Shown here in pieces: positions 1 to 13,500 of a DNA stretch of 64,000 nt. This DNA comes from Ophiosphaerella korrae. Lineage: Eukaryota; Ascomycota; Dothideomycetes; Pleosporales; Phaeosphaeriaceae. Under the pieces are notes generated by a model, which worked only from the letters and a program-made list of their open reading frames with translations, was not told the origin of the DNA and searched no databases. How positions within the stretch are numbered: the stretch's first letter is position 1; the number at the start of each line of letters is the position of its first letter. The translations under genes were made by a program, and so were the position numbers. The stretch covers positions 1 to 64,000 of the forward strand of contig JALNQF010000130.1 in assembly GCA_028456385.1 (NCBI GenBank), given 5' to 3'.

Positions 1-424
1 TATAAAGAGAGCTATAGAGTATTAAACTAAGTATTAGTCTAGTCTAATATATATTTATTAACAAAAGTCTAAAAAAAATACGTTTCTTTATAAAAATTAA
101 TATAGTAATACAATATATCTATAAACCTAATATGTAATAGATATTAAGTAGATAGTTAATATATTTAAAACATAGGAAAAAAGATACTAAAAATAAAAAG
201 TTATTAGGCTTTAAATATAGCTTAAAATTATACCCCTATTTTAGTGACCTGCTATAGCTAAGGTACGCTAACTAAGCTATAGATTTTTAGCTAAGCTAAA
301 AGAACAAGATTTTTTCTTTAAAAATATGTATTTTTTATAGTTATAGCTCTTATTTTAAGCAAGTTATATTACTTTAAAAAAGGTTAAAAAAACAATTACT
401 CTTTATTTTTTGCACCCCTCTGTA
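1..424. other. RIP-degraded AT-rich DNA, unclassified
   Basis: This stretch is extremely AT-rich with abundant TpA, like the retrotransposon block that follows. I could not align it with any other repeat in the window. It contains a short self-similar patch near 245-300 in which gctatag/agctaag motifs recur. No open frame is visible. It is probably the end of another mutated repeat cut by the window edge. Confidence 0.5.
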
Positions 425-2799
425 TAATACCTAAGAAAGATAAATACTAAGTAAGAGATAATAAAAGAATAGATCTAGAATATCTAGTATATATTAAAAT
501 ATTATAGATATTATACCTAAATATAAATTACTATATATATAGAGAATCTAAATTACGTAACTATATATAGCTAGTATAAAGAAAAGGTTATAACTATATA
601 AACGTAATTATAAGAAAAGATATCTAAAGCTAGAAAATAGTTAGAATACCTAATAAAGAATATATAGTAATCTAACTAGGCCTAAAACTATTAAAAGAAT
701 ATCTTTAAAGAAAACTATAGTATAAGTATATATATAATAAATATCTAAAATATAAAAACTATAAACGTAAAATAAGATAATAGCTCTAAAAAGATAAATA
801 ATTTAAAGAAAAACCTAAGTAAAAAAAACTATAAGGTATAGGAAGCCTATATATTATATAAATAAGTATATACTAAAGAAAGAAAGTATAATTAATAATA
901 AATAGTAGAGCTATAAAGAACTTTATATCTAAGAAGTTTATAGAAAACTAAGGAATAAACTATATAATAAAGAAATACTCTTAATAACTTAGTATAATTA
1001 AAAGAAAACTATTCTAGGAACTTATATAGTTAAAAATAGTACCTTCTACTTTAAAATTAGAAAGACTAAAAATTAAGAATATAGTTATAGATATAATAAT
1101 AATTAATAATAAATAAGATATAATATTAGGTATACTATAGTTATAAATAACTAACTTAAGTATTAACTAGAAAATAAAAAAAATTACCTACTCTAAGAAA
1201 AATATATTAAAAGCTAATATAACTATATATAAAGGAGAATTCCTAGAAAAATATAAGAAATAGGAAAACTAACTTATTAAATTTAAAGACTACCTTCTAA
1301 AGTATTAACTATAGGACTTAGTAATAAACCTAGAAAAAAGAAAGAACGTAAGATAGAGCTTAGTATACTAAAAAACTAAAAAAGAATCTAAGATTAAATA
1401 AACGTTTATCTAGAACGCCTTAAAAAAAAGATAAATATAGAGATCCTAATCTTTAGTTATATATAGACTTATATTTATAGATTAAAAAAAAATAAAAAAT
1501 AAAAGACTTTAAGTAAACTTTAGAAAGATAAACGTAATTATAAATAAAAACTAATACTTACTACTATATATAGATAGGATATAAGATAGGCTATAGAAAG
1601 TATAGATTTTTATAAAGTTAGATATCTAGAACGTATACTACTAGATTAGAATTAAAAAAAGTAATAAATAGAAAATAGTATTTAGAACGTAATATAGACT
1701 ATTTAAATATATTGTTATACTTTTTAGATTAATAAACGTACTAGTAGTATTCTAAGAAAGAATTAATATAATTCTAAGAGAATACCTAAATATATTTATA
1801 TTTATATACCTAGATAATATCCTTATATTCTTAGAAATAGAAGATAAATACGTATAATATATATATAAGGTACTAAAATAATTAGTAGAAAATAAGATAT
1901 TTTTTAAAATAAGAAAATACAAGTTCTATTTAAAAGAAATAGATTTCCTTAGATTTATTATTAAACTAGGAAAAATAAAGATTAATCTAAATAAGATTAA
2001 AGTAATCTAAGAATAGCTAATACCTAAGAACTTATAAAAAGTATAATAATTCTATAGGTTAGTAAATTTTTATAGAAAGTTAATAATAGAATAGTCTAAG
2101 TTAATAAAACTATTAATAAAACTTATAAAGAAAAATATACTATTTAAGTAGATATAGAAATATAAAAAAGTATTTAACTAAGTTAAATAATAGTTTATTA
2201 AAAACCTAGTAATTAAGATATATAACCTAGACCTACTAGTAATAGTAAAAATAGATATATCTAACTTAGTTTACAAGATAGTACTAATATAGGAAGACCT
2301 AACTATAAAGTAAGAATACTTAGTTAAATACTTTTCTAAAAAAATAAAACTAGTAGAACTTAACTACCTAATCTATAATAAAGAAATACTAGTAATCTAT
2401 AAAGTATTTAAATAATAGAGAATTTACTTATAAAGAGTAGAATACTAAATAAAAGTCTATATAGACTATAGGAACTTTATAGAATTTATACTAAATAAAG
2501 ATCTATTATAATAATATATAAGATAGTAGGAATTCCTATTAATATTTAACTTTAAAGTTATATATACTAAAGAGAATAATAATTAATTTATAAACACCTT
2601 TAGTAAAAAACTAGATTTATAAAAAGATGTAAATACTACTAGTATAGTTTTAGTTAAAAATAAAGAAAGATACTTAGTTTTAAATATACCTAAGATAGCT
2701 ATAATACTTAAGAGAAAGAGTAGTAAGCTAAATAAATAGATTTAGAGAAAAATAGAAGAAGCTCTTAAAAAAATAAAAAAACTTAAGATTAAAGAAAGA
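425..2799 (+). mobile_element. Truncated, RIP-mutated Ty3/gypsy pol copy (plus strand)
   Basis: The stretch runs collinear with about 5740-8070 of the complete element further right and is clearly homologous, with mostly C/T and G/A differences. It covers the protease-to-reverse-transcriptase and RNase H part of pol. The reverse transcriptase catalytic box is recognisable near 1806-1825 but reads YLDN instead of YLDD, a RIP-type G-to-A change. Stop codons occur every few codons in all frames. The copy lacks LTR, gag and integrase and ends abruptly where an inverted LTR begins. It is non-functional. Confidence 0.8.
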
Positions 2800-3243
2800 T
2801 ATAATAGGCTACCTATTATTAACTATAGGTACCTATCTTATAAAAGTTAGTAGATTACAAAGTAATAGTAAAAGCTTATATAGTAATCTATAATAACTAT
2901 AAATAATAGAAGATATTTTATAACTATCTTGTATTAGCGTTTTATAGTTAAAGGATTAAATTACTAATACTATCCTAATAATATATATTACTACTAACTA
3001 TATACCTATATCTTCTTAGCTAGCTTTATACTTCGCGTTTACTAAGATCGTAAATTATAAATTTATTATATACTTAGCTTTATACTTTATATTTACTAAG
3101 ATCGCGAATTATAAATTTATTACGTGTCTTTATTATAGTTAGCTTCTTAATTAAGTTTATTATCCTATAGGTTATATATATTGTTATTATCTATAGTAAG
3201 GCTAATTAGTTTAAATTAGTTTTCTCTTATTATAGCTATAATA
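2800..3243 (-). repeat. Inverted LTR (3' LTR of the minus-strand host element)
   Basis: This is the reverse complement of the LTR family found at 3480-3906. The terminus tataataggctacc corresponds to the LTR 3' end and the far end (about 3230-3243) to the LTR 5' end. It is followed directly by the reverse complement of the internal 3' end of the element (3244-3474), so it is the 3' LTR of a minus-strand element and not a solo LTR. An internal stretch differs from the other LTRs by a 54-bp tandem duplication (3022-3124). Confidence 0.75.
3022..3124. repeat. 54-bp tandem duplication inside LTR
   Basis: Two adjacent units, 3022-3075 and 3076-3124, both begin agctttatac and share the core tttactaagatcg followed by aattataaatttatta. 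They differ mainly by C/T and G/A transitions. The other LTRs of the family have a different sequence (inverted aatctataatct motifs) at this position. Confidence 0.75.
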
Positions 3244-3474
3244 CTATTCTCTTTCTTAAGTAAGTTCTTATTTCTTTATCCTAGGCCTAAGGTTATTAGT
3301 CTAGTTTCTTTGTTTATTTCTAGTTCCTTATTACTCTTTATATCTTCTTATTCTAATTATAATAAACTTCTTCTTATTACTTATATTACTTATAATAAGG
3401 TTAAAATATTTCTTTACGCCTATTATACTTAATTAAAGCTTACTTATCTTATATCCTTAAAAGATAGTAAGTAT

Positions 3475-3479
3475 TATAG
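3475..3479 (+). repeat. Target-site duplication TATAG (left)
   Basis: The five bases tatag precede the 5' LTR and are repeated exactly at 10502-10506 after the 3' LTR. Five-bp duplications are normal for Ty3/gypsy integration. Confidence 0.8.
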
Positions 3480-3906
3480 TATTACGGGTGTAATAGAAGA
3501 AATCGAGATAGAACTAATTAGTCCCGATCTAGGCACTAACAAAGTATAAGACGAGTAGGGTAACAACCTCGATTAGGAGACTATATATAACTAGGATACC
3601 TAGGCTAATCTATAATCTATAGACTCTTAGTATTAATAGATTATAGATTAAGACAATCTATAATCTACTAGTCTTAGCAACTATAGATTATAGATTACGA
3701 CGAGTATATAGTTAGTAAGATATATATTATTAGGATAGTATTAGTAATTTAATCCTTTAACTACAGAACGCTAATACAAGATAGTTGCAAAACATCTTCT
3801 ATTATTTATAAGTTATTATAGATTACAACCTAAGCTTTTACTATTAACTCTTAATCTACTAACCTTATTATAGGTGCCTATAGTTAACAATAGGTAGCCT
3901 ATTACA
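3480..3906 (+). repeat. 5' LTR of the full-length element
   Basis: 427 bp, starting tattacggg and ending cctattaca, which are decayed forms of the canonical TG...CA inverted termini. It matches the 3' LTR along its whole length. The two differ by C/T and G/A transitions, and this copy has kept more C and G. Four alternating copies of an aatctataatcta motif lie at 3607-3697. Confidence 0.88.
3607..3697. repeat. Array of inverted aatctataatcta motifs in the LTR
   Basis: Copies lie at 3607-3622 (forward), 3637-3650 (reverse), 3655-3667 (forward) and 3681-3697 (reverse), so neighbouring copies can pair as hairpins. The same array recurs in the 3' LTR at about 10202-10292. The function is unknown. 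It could be a U3 regulatory or transcript-folding element. Confidence 0.7.
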
Positions 3907-6900
3907 CCTTACTAATTTAGTTATTACAAGAAGCGAAGTATAAGTAGCGCATAGTCTAGCTAATATAATAGTAGAAAGTTTAACTAAAATAAGCAAAGCC
4001 CCTAAGAGTAGTTATAAATCTAATAGTACTATATAGGAAATAATTAAGGACTAAATTAACAATCTAATCTTAGATAAAGAAGATATAAAAATAGTAATTA
4101 ATACTTTAGAAATATAGAACAAAGAACTATAAGATTACGCAAAGTAGAATAAAGTATAGATTAAAGCTATTATTAAAGGTTAGAATTAGATAGAACTAAT
4201 TATATAACGTCTAGCAATAAGTGCAATAAAGAAACTACCTAAGATACCTATCCTTAAGAAGTTTAATAGAATAAGAGAAAAACTAAGACTCTTTATTACC
4301 TTAGTATAACTCTAGATAGATATATAAGCACTACACTTTAATATAGAAGAAAAAAAGGTAATATATATTAGGTTACACCTTAAGGAAGACGCGATAAGAT
4401 AGTATAAACCTTACTAGACAGACTATATAATATACTCTCTAATAACCTAGAAGGACAAAACTAAAGCTATTTTTAAAAGTTATAAATACTTTACTAAACA
4501 AATAAGAGTAGTATTTAGGGATACAGACATTACCTAATAAGCTAAAGAATAGCTAGAAAAGCTTACACAAAGTTAAAGTATTCTAAAGTACGTATTATAA
4601 TTTAAATAACTATTATAGAATATAGAATAGAACAAGTTAGCCTTAATATTACGATTTAAACAAGGACTTAACTTAAAAATCTAATACAAGATAATATATA
4701 TAGAGAAACTAAGGATACTAGAAGCCTTAAAGTAATAGGTAATATAAATAGATAACAATCTTTAAGAATAGAAGAAGAATAAGTATAGAAGTTATACCTA
4801 AAACTATAACAAAAGAGACCTTATAATCCTTAATACTAATAAAGATATAAAAAGAAAAAAGAGTAAAGACTTTATATACTTTAACTATAGTAAACTAGGC
4901 TACTACGTAAAGAACTATAGATCTAAGTTAAAGAAGGATATAGTATACTACAAGTAAAGGAAACTAAGATACTTTATAAAAGACTACAAAAGTAAAGACC
5001 TAAAGAAAGAAACTTAGTTAAAGATAACTAAGAAGAAAAAAGAAGTACTATAAGTATAGACTAAACCTTAAGAGAAAGTAGCTAAGAGTAAAGAAATATA
5101 ATATATAATACTCTATTAGACCTTTTATTATAAAGATAACTACTATATATATCTTTCTAGTAAATAAAGAGTAAGATACTTCTTATAATAAAGATAGAGA
5201 GTAGCTACAATAAAAGAAAGAATAAAAGCTTAGCTAAAAGAAATAGCCTAAGTAATAAACCTACTAGTAGAAGATCTAGAAGGGGAAGAGCCCCTAGTAC
5301 TATTAATCTAGGCTAAAAGACTAGCACTAGATAAAGAGACTACTACAACTACTTCTAAAGGACTATAAAGAAGTAAGAGATAAGTTAGTATAAGAGATAT
5401 AGAGTATACCTAGCTAATAATATATAGTTATAATAGCTATATAATAAGTAATATAGAAGAATAAAATAAAGAATAGAAGTTTATTTAGAAATACTTACTA
5501 GTTATAAGTATAGAAGAAGTATATAAAGACTAGAAAGAACGTAATCTTAAAGAAATAAAGTTTATACTATTTTAAGAATAGATAAAGTAATATATAGTTA
5601 TAGTAAGAAGAATACTTATATAGAAAGAGTAGTAATACTTTATAAGAAAAATACAATAGATTAATAAAGCCTATATACTAAGAGTACTAGTAGTATACTA
5701 TATCCTAATAATAGATATACCTAGTAAAAGTAAATACTAGGAAGGGGATAATAAAATAATAGATCTAAGACATCTAGTATACTTTAAAGTATTATAGATA
5801 TTATACCTAGATAAGAATTATATTATATATAGGAACCCTAAAGCAAATAATAAAGTATAGCCTATAAGGAGAAGAGGCTATAACTATAAGAAAGTAATCC
5901 TAGTAGAAGATATCTAAGGATAGGAAATAATCCTAGAAGATAGATATATAGTAGTAAGACCTAGCCTAAGACTATCTAAGAAATATATCTAGAGAGGACT
6001 ATAGTACAAATACATATACAATAAATATCTAAAATATAAAGAATATAAACTTAAGGTAGGCTTATAGCCTTAGAAAGATAGATAATTTAAAAAATTACCT
6101 AAGTAAGAAAGACTAAAAGGTATAAGAAGCCTATATATTACAAAAATAAGTATATACTAAGGAAAGAAAGTATAATTAATAATTAATAGTAGAGCTATAA
6201 AAAACTTTATATTAAAGAAGTTTATAGAAATATAGAGAATAAAGTATATAATAAAGAAATACCTTTAATAACTAAGTATAATTAAAGGAAAACTATTTTA
6301 GGAACTAATATAGTTTAAGACAGCACCTTTAATACTAAAGTTAGAAGGACTAGAAATTAAGAATATAGTTATAGATATAATAATAATTAATAATAAATAA
6401 GATATAATATTAGGTATACTATAGTTATAGATAACTAACCTATATATTAATTAGAGAACTAGAAAAATTAGTTATAACAAAATAGACATGTTAAAAGCTA
6501 ATATAGGTACTAGTAAAGGAGAATTCTTTAAAGAATATAAGAAATAGGAAAAATAGCTTATAGAGCTAGAAGATTACTTTCTAGAATATTAACTATAGGA
6601 CTTAGTAATAGAAATAGAAGAAAGAAAAGATATAAGATAGAGCCTAGTCTATAGGAAAATAGAAGAAGAGTTAAAGATTAAATAAGTATTTATTTAAAAC
6701 GCAATAAAAAAGAGATAGATAAAAGAATCTAAATCCTTAGTAGCTTATAGACTTATCTTTATAGATAAGAAAAGAATAAGTAATAAAAGACTTTACGTAG
6801 ACTTTAGAAAAACTAACATAGTTATAAGTAAGAACTAATACTCTTTACTAAGAATAGACGTAATATAAGATAAACTATAGAAAGCAACAATCTTTATAAA

Positions 6901-9900
6901 GTTAGATATCTAGAACGCCTACTACTAAATTAGAATTAAAAAGGGTAATAAATAGAAAATAGCGTTTAGAACATAATAAGGATTATATAAATACCTAGTT
7001 ATACTATTTAGCTTAATAAATACACTAGTAGTATTTTAGGAAAGAATTAATATAGTACTAAGAGAGTACTTAGATATATTTATATTTATATACTTAGACG
7101 ATATCCTTATATTCTTAGAAATAGAGGAAGAATACGTATAATATATACACAAAGTACTAAAAAAGCTAGTAGAAGTTAAAATATTTCTTAAGATAAAAAA
7201 ATGCGAGTTCTATACAAAAGAAATAGATTTCCTAGGGTTTATTATAGAACTAGGAAAGATTAAGATTAATCTAGAGAAGATTAAGTTAATTAACGAATAG
7301 CTAATACTAAGAAACCTAAAAGAGGTATAATAATTTTATAGGCTAGCTAACTTTTGTAAGAAGTTAATAGTAAGATAGTTTAAAGATATAGAACTAATAA
7401 CAAGACTTATAAAAAAAGATACGCTATTTAAATAGATAAAAGAATACGATAAAGTATTTAAGAAGATTAAAAAGAAATTTATAGAAAACCTAGTTATTAG
7501 AATATATAACCTAGACCTACTAGTAATAGTAAAAATAGATACATCTAATTTAGTCTATAGAATAGTACTAATATAAGAAGACCTAGAGACTAAAAAAGAA
7601 TACTTAGTTAAATACTTCTCTAAAAAAATAAAGATAGTAGAACTTAACTACTTAATCTACAACAAAGAGATACTAGTAATCTATAAAGTATTTAAATAAT
7701 AGAGAGTATATTTATAAAGAGTAAAATATTAGATAAAGGTCTATATAGACTATAAGAATCTTATAAGATTTATAATAAATAAAGAATTATTATAATACTA
7801 TATAAGATAGTAAGAATACTTGTTAACGTTTAATATAGAAATTATATATATAAAAGAGAAAGATAATTAGTTTATAGACGCCCTTAGTAGAAGACTAGAC
7901 TTATAAGAAGAAGTAAGCGCTACTAGTATAGTTTTAGTTAAGAACAAAGAAAGATACTTAGTCCTAAATATATATAAAATAGCTACAACACTTAAAAGGA
8001 AGAGTAGTAAGCTAGATAAATAGATTTAGAAAATAATAAAAGAAGTATCTAAAGAAATAGAGAAACTAGAAATCTAAGAAGGATTTATATAAGCCTATAG
8101 AAGAACATATATCCTAAAGAAGATCTAGAGAGAATTTATACAATAATTCTATAAATTACTAGTATATAGTTACTAAGGTATTAAAAAAATATTAGATAGA
8201 CTACTACAAGAATACTATATCCTAAAGGTAAGATAATTAGTAATAGAAGTACTATAAGACTATATAGAATGTTACTAGAATAAGTATAATAGACACGCAC
8301 TATATAGAATATTATAACTAGTAGAAGTACTAAGATAACTATAGGGAGTTATTATAATAGACTTTATTACGAAGCTACCTAAGTCTAAAGACCTAATATT
8401 AAGAGTTAAATATAATAGAATCTTAATAATAGTAGATAAGCTTATAAAGTATATATACTTTAGACTATATAAAGAAAAAAGTAGGATAGAGGTTACTATA
8501 TACTAAGTTCTAGGAACTATAATTAGTTAATATAGACTACTAGATAAGATTGTTATAGATAGAGACGTATAATTTATATTAAAACTATAGGAAATAATAA
8601 CAGCGTAATTAGGAATTAAATATATAATATCTACAGTATATTACCTATAAATAGATAGATAGTTAGAACAAATAAATTAGATAGTAGAACAATACTTAAG
8701 ATACTACCTTAATTATAACTAGAATAATTAGGTATAGTTACTACCTATAGTATAGTTAGTATATAATAGCGCAAAGAATATAGTAACAAGAGTATTACTC
8801 TTTTTTATAAACTATAGATTTAAGCCTAATATATACTAGATACTAAGAGACTAAATATCTTAGTCCCTAAGAAGAGAAAACTTTACTAATAGACTTAAAG
8901 ATATATATAATTAACTAAGATAGGATATAGAGTTCTTATATAATAAAATAGTAAAGTACTATAATAGAAAGTATAAAAAGAGACCTTAATTTAGAAAGAG
9001 AGAAAAAGTATAGTTAGTATAGAAGAATATTAAAAGTAAGAAACTAAGCCTAAAATTAGACTACGCTAAAATAAGACTATATAAAATTAAGAAAGAAGTT
9101 ATACTAGTTATATTTAAATTAAAGCTACTAAATAAGATAAAGATACACCTAATATTCTACGTAGCCTTACTAGAACAAGTACTACTAGAAGTAGAACTAC
9201 TAGTATATAAAGTAGACACGTATAGAGAATAAGAAGAATAAGAAGTTAAGAAAATCTTATAGTACTAGTTCTAAAATAAAAGAAACTACTACTTAGTAGA
9301 ATAGATAGGTATAGACGAAAAAGGATAACTATAGGAAGAAACATAAGAACTAGAGGATAATCTTAATTACTCTAAGAAACTAGAGAAGTTCTAAAGTTAA
9401 AACCCTCTAGAACGCCTAGTAGTAAACTAAGAGAACTAACATTACTAATAATAGATAGAGAGACGATAGAGATATCTAGTATAAGACCTACTACAGCAAT
9501 ATTAAACGCCTTATCTAAGTCTAGCTTAGCTTCTAGAGCTACTAACTACTTAGCTAATTTCTTATTATTTAAGGCCTTTATCTTACAAAGATAAGAGAGA
9601 TAAGCTTAATTCTTTACTAGCTTACTCTACGTAAGCTCTTAGATATACTTACGCTTAGCTTTAGCCTCTATAATTTAAGATAGTAATTTCTCTTAAGTCT
9701 AGTTAATAGCTTTCCTTATTATTATTAAGCCTAGACGCAAGAATAAGTATAATAAACTTATACTTAGAAAGAGAAACACTAGACACGTTATAAGAGCTAC
9801 GTATATTTACATAAATATATACTTTATAAGCTCTACTATTGTTTATAGAAATAATATAAAGAAGAGACTTAAGGTTTAACTTAGGAGAAGTATAATAAGA

Positions 9901-10074
9901 GTAAAGAAATATTTTAATACTATTACGTAATACGTAATTAGTAAGGAAGTAGTAATAACGTATAGATAAAATAGTTATAAAGGAGGATAAAGAACTCTAT
10001 ATTAATAAAGAAACTAGACTAATAACTCTAGCTCTAGGATAGGTAAACTAGGACCTACCTAAGAGAGGAGATAG

Positions 10075-10501
10075 TATTACGGGTGTAATAGAAGAAATCG
10101 AGATAGAACTAATTAGTCTCGATCTAGGTACTAACAAAGTATAAGATAAGCAAGGTAATAACTTTAATTAAGAGACTACATATAACTAAGATACCTAGGC
10201 TAATCTATAATCTATAGACTCTTAGTATTAATAGATTATAGATTAAGATAATCTATAATCTACTAGTCTTAGTAACTATAGATTATAGATTACGATAAGT
10301 ATATAGTTAGTAAGATATGTATTATTAAGATAGTATTAGTAATTTAATCCTTTAACTATAGAACGCTAATACAAGATAGTTATAAAATATCTTCTATTAT
10401 TTATAAGTTATTATAGATTACAACCTAAGCTTTTACTATTAACTCTTAATCTACTAACTTTATTATAAGTACCTATAGTCGACGATAGGTAGCCCGTTAT
10501 A
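10075..10501 (+). repeat. 3' LTR of the full-length element
   Basis: 427 bp, the same length as the 5' LTR. It starts tattacggg and ends cccgttata, so its two ends form an imperfect inverted repeat. It is more strongly mutated to A/T than the 5' LTR. The target duplication tatag follows at 10502. Confidence 0.88.
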
Positions 10502-13500
10502 TATAGTAAGTATATTCTTACTAATATTTAATATAAATATACTCTTTCTAGTATTTTACTTATAGAGTATAAGTATTTAATTTCTATATAGTTTTTTCTT
10601 ACTAAGTTATATAAAGTAAGCTATTAACTAAGCTTAAGAGATACTATTATTATAGCTTATAGAGGCTAAGGCTAAGTATAAGCTAACTCTTTATAAGCTA
10701 GTAGATTTTTATTCTTATATTAAGTATCTTATAAGATAAAAGCTTATAATAACGCTAAATTATCTAAATAGTCTTATACCTTAAAAGCTAAGATAGACTT
10801 TAAAGATACTATAGAGGCTACTCTAGCTCCTAGTATATTAGATATTCTTAGTGTCTCTCTATTTATTGTTAGTAGTGCTAGTTTTCTTAGTTTACTACTA
10901 AGTATTCTAGAGGGTTTTAACTTTAGAACTCCTCTAGTTTCTTAGGGTAATTAAGATTATCCTCTAGTTCCTATATTTTTTCCTATAGTTTACCTTTCTT
11001 GTCTATACCTATCTATTTTACTAAGTAGTAATTCCTTCTATTATAAAACTAGTACTATAGGATTTTTTTAACTTTTTATTCTTTTTATTTACTATATATA
11101 TTTACTTTATATACTAGTAGTTCTACTTCGTATAGTACTTTTTCTAGTAGTACTATATAGAATATTAGGTGTATCCTTATTTTATCTAGTAACTTTAGTT
11201 TAAATATAACTAGTATAACTTTCTTCTTAATTTTATATAGTCTTATCTTAACGTAATCTAATTTAGAACTTAGTTGTTTACTCTTAATATTTTTTTATAG
11301 TAACTATACTTTTTCTCTCTTTTTAAATTAAGGTCCTTTCTAGTATTTCTTATTATAGTACTTTACTATTTAGTTTTATAGAAACTCTACGTCTTATTAT
11401 AGTTAATTATATATATCCTTAAGTCTATTTATAAGGTTTTCTCTTTTTAGAGACTAGGATATTTAGGTTCTTAGTATTTAGTAAGCGTTTAGGTTAAATC
11501 TATAGTTTATAAAGAAGAGTAATACTCTTGTTACTATATTCTTTATACTATTGTATACTAACTATACTATAGGTAGTAGCTATACCTAATTATTTTAATT
11601 GTAATTAAGGTAGTATCTTAAGTATTATTCTACTATCTAATTTATACGTTCTAATTATCTATCTATCTATAAGTAATATACTATTAATATTATATACTAG
11701 ATTCCTAATTATACTAATATTATTCTCTATAGTTTTAATATAAATTATACGTCTTTATTTATAATAATCTTATCTAGAAAGCTATATTAGCTAATTATAG
11801 TTCCTAGAACCTAGTATATAGTAACTTCTATCCTACTTTTTTCTTTATATAGTCTAAAGTATAAGTACTTTATAAGTTTATCTACTATTATTAGGATTCT
11901 ATTATACTTAACTCTTAATATTAAGTCTTTTAACTTAGGTAGCTTTATAATAAAGTCTATTATAATAACTCTTTATAGTTATTCTAGTACTTTAACTAGT
12001 TATAGTATCCTATATAGTATATATCTATTATACTTATTTCTATAATATTCTATATAGTCTTATAGTACTTCTATTACTAGTTATCTTACTTATAAGATAT
12101 AGTAGTCTCTTAGTAATTTATCTAATATTTTATTAATACTTTAGTATCTATATACTAGTAGTTTATAAAATTATTATATAAATTCTCTTTATATTTTTCT
12201 AAGAATATATATTCTTTTATAGGCTATTATAATACCTTCTTAAATTTTAAGTTTTTCTATTTCTTTAGAAGCTTTTTCTATTTCTTTCTAAATCTATTTA
12301 TTTAGTTTACTACTCTTTCTCTAAAGTATTATAGCTATCTTTAGTATATTTAAGACTAAGTATCTTTTATTATTCTTAACTAGAACTATACTAGTAGTAT
12401 TTACTTCTTCTTATAGGTCTAGTCTTTTACTTAAAGTATCTACAAATTAATTATCTTTACTCTTAGTATATATTATTTTAAAGTTAAATATTAATAAGTA
12501 TTCTTACTATTTTATATAGTATTATAATAAATCCTTTTTTATTATAAATCTTATAAGGTTTTTATAGTCTATATAGACTCTTATTTAGTATTTTACTTTT
12601 TATAAGTATACTCTCTATTATTTAAATATATTATAAATTGCTAGTATTTCTTTATTATAGATTAAGTAGTTAAGCTCTACTAGCTTTATTTTCTAAGAAA
12701 AGTATTTAACTAAGTATTTTTATTTTATATCTAGGTCCTCTTATATTAGTACTATTCTATAGTCTAAATAGGATATATCTATTTTTACTATTACTAGTAA
12801 GTCTAGATTATATATTCTAATAACTAGATTTTCTATAAATCTTTACTTAATCTAGTTAAATACTTTATTATATTCCTAAGTCTACTTAAATAGTATATCT
12901 TTCTTTATAAAGTTTATTAGTAGTTCTATTAACTTAGACTAATTTACTATTAGTTTTCTATAAAAGTTTACTAGTCTATAGAATTATTATACTTCTTATA
13001 AGTTCTTTAGTATTAGCTATTCTTAGATTACTTTAATCTTATTTAGATTTATCCTAATTTTTCCTAGTTCTAGAATAAATCTAAGGAAATCTATCTCTTT
13101 TATATAGAATTCGTATTTCCTTATTTTAAAGAATAGTTTATTTTCTACTAGCTTTTCTAGTACTTTATATATATATTATATATACTCTTCTTCTAATTCT
13201 AAGAATATAAGGATATTATCTAAGTATATAAATATAAATATATCTAAGTACTTTCTTAGGACTATATTAATTCTTTCTTAAAACGCTACTATTACATTTA
13301 TTAGTCTAAATAGTATAACTATATATTTAAATAGTTTATATTATATTCTAAATACTATTTTCTATTTATTTCCTTTCTTAATTCTAATCTAGTAGTATAC
13401 GTTTTAGATATCTAATTTTATAAAGATTTAAGCCTTCTATAGTCTATTTTATATCTAATCTATATATAGTAAGGAGTATTAATTCTTATTTATAATTACG

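Larger units (their letters stand above)
3480..10501 (+). mobile_element. Full-length RIP-mutated Ty3/gypsy chromovirus
   Basis: A complete 7,022-bp LTR retrotransposon with 427-bp LTRs at both ends and a TATAG target duplication. Decoding the decayed frames shows a gag zinc knuckle near 4874-4920, where the expected Cys codons read Tyr. A reverse transcriptase YLDD box lies at about 7091-7102. An integrase zinc-binding remnant (ECY...NKYNRHA) is near 8265-8300, and a C-terminal chromodomain near 9200-9400 with readable VE-IG and NYYLVE patches. A further 600 bp of element-specific sequence precedes the 3' LTR. Stops arise mostly where CAA, CAG or TGG would be expected, the RIP pattern. It cannot be active. 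Confidence 0.88.

Noticed and set aside
1..424. Possible telomere or centromere at the left edge
   Set aside because: No TTAGGG/CCCTAA array or long simple satellite is present. The AT richness is explained by RIP-mutated transposons.
2800..3243. Solo LTR interpretation
   Set aside because: It is followed by the matching internal 3' end of a minus-strand element, so it is the 3' LTR of the split host copy.
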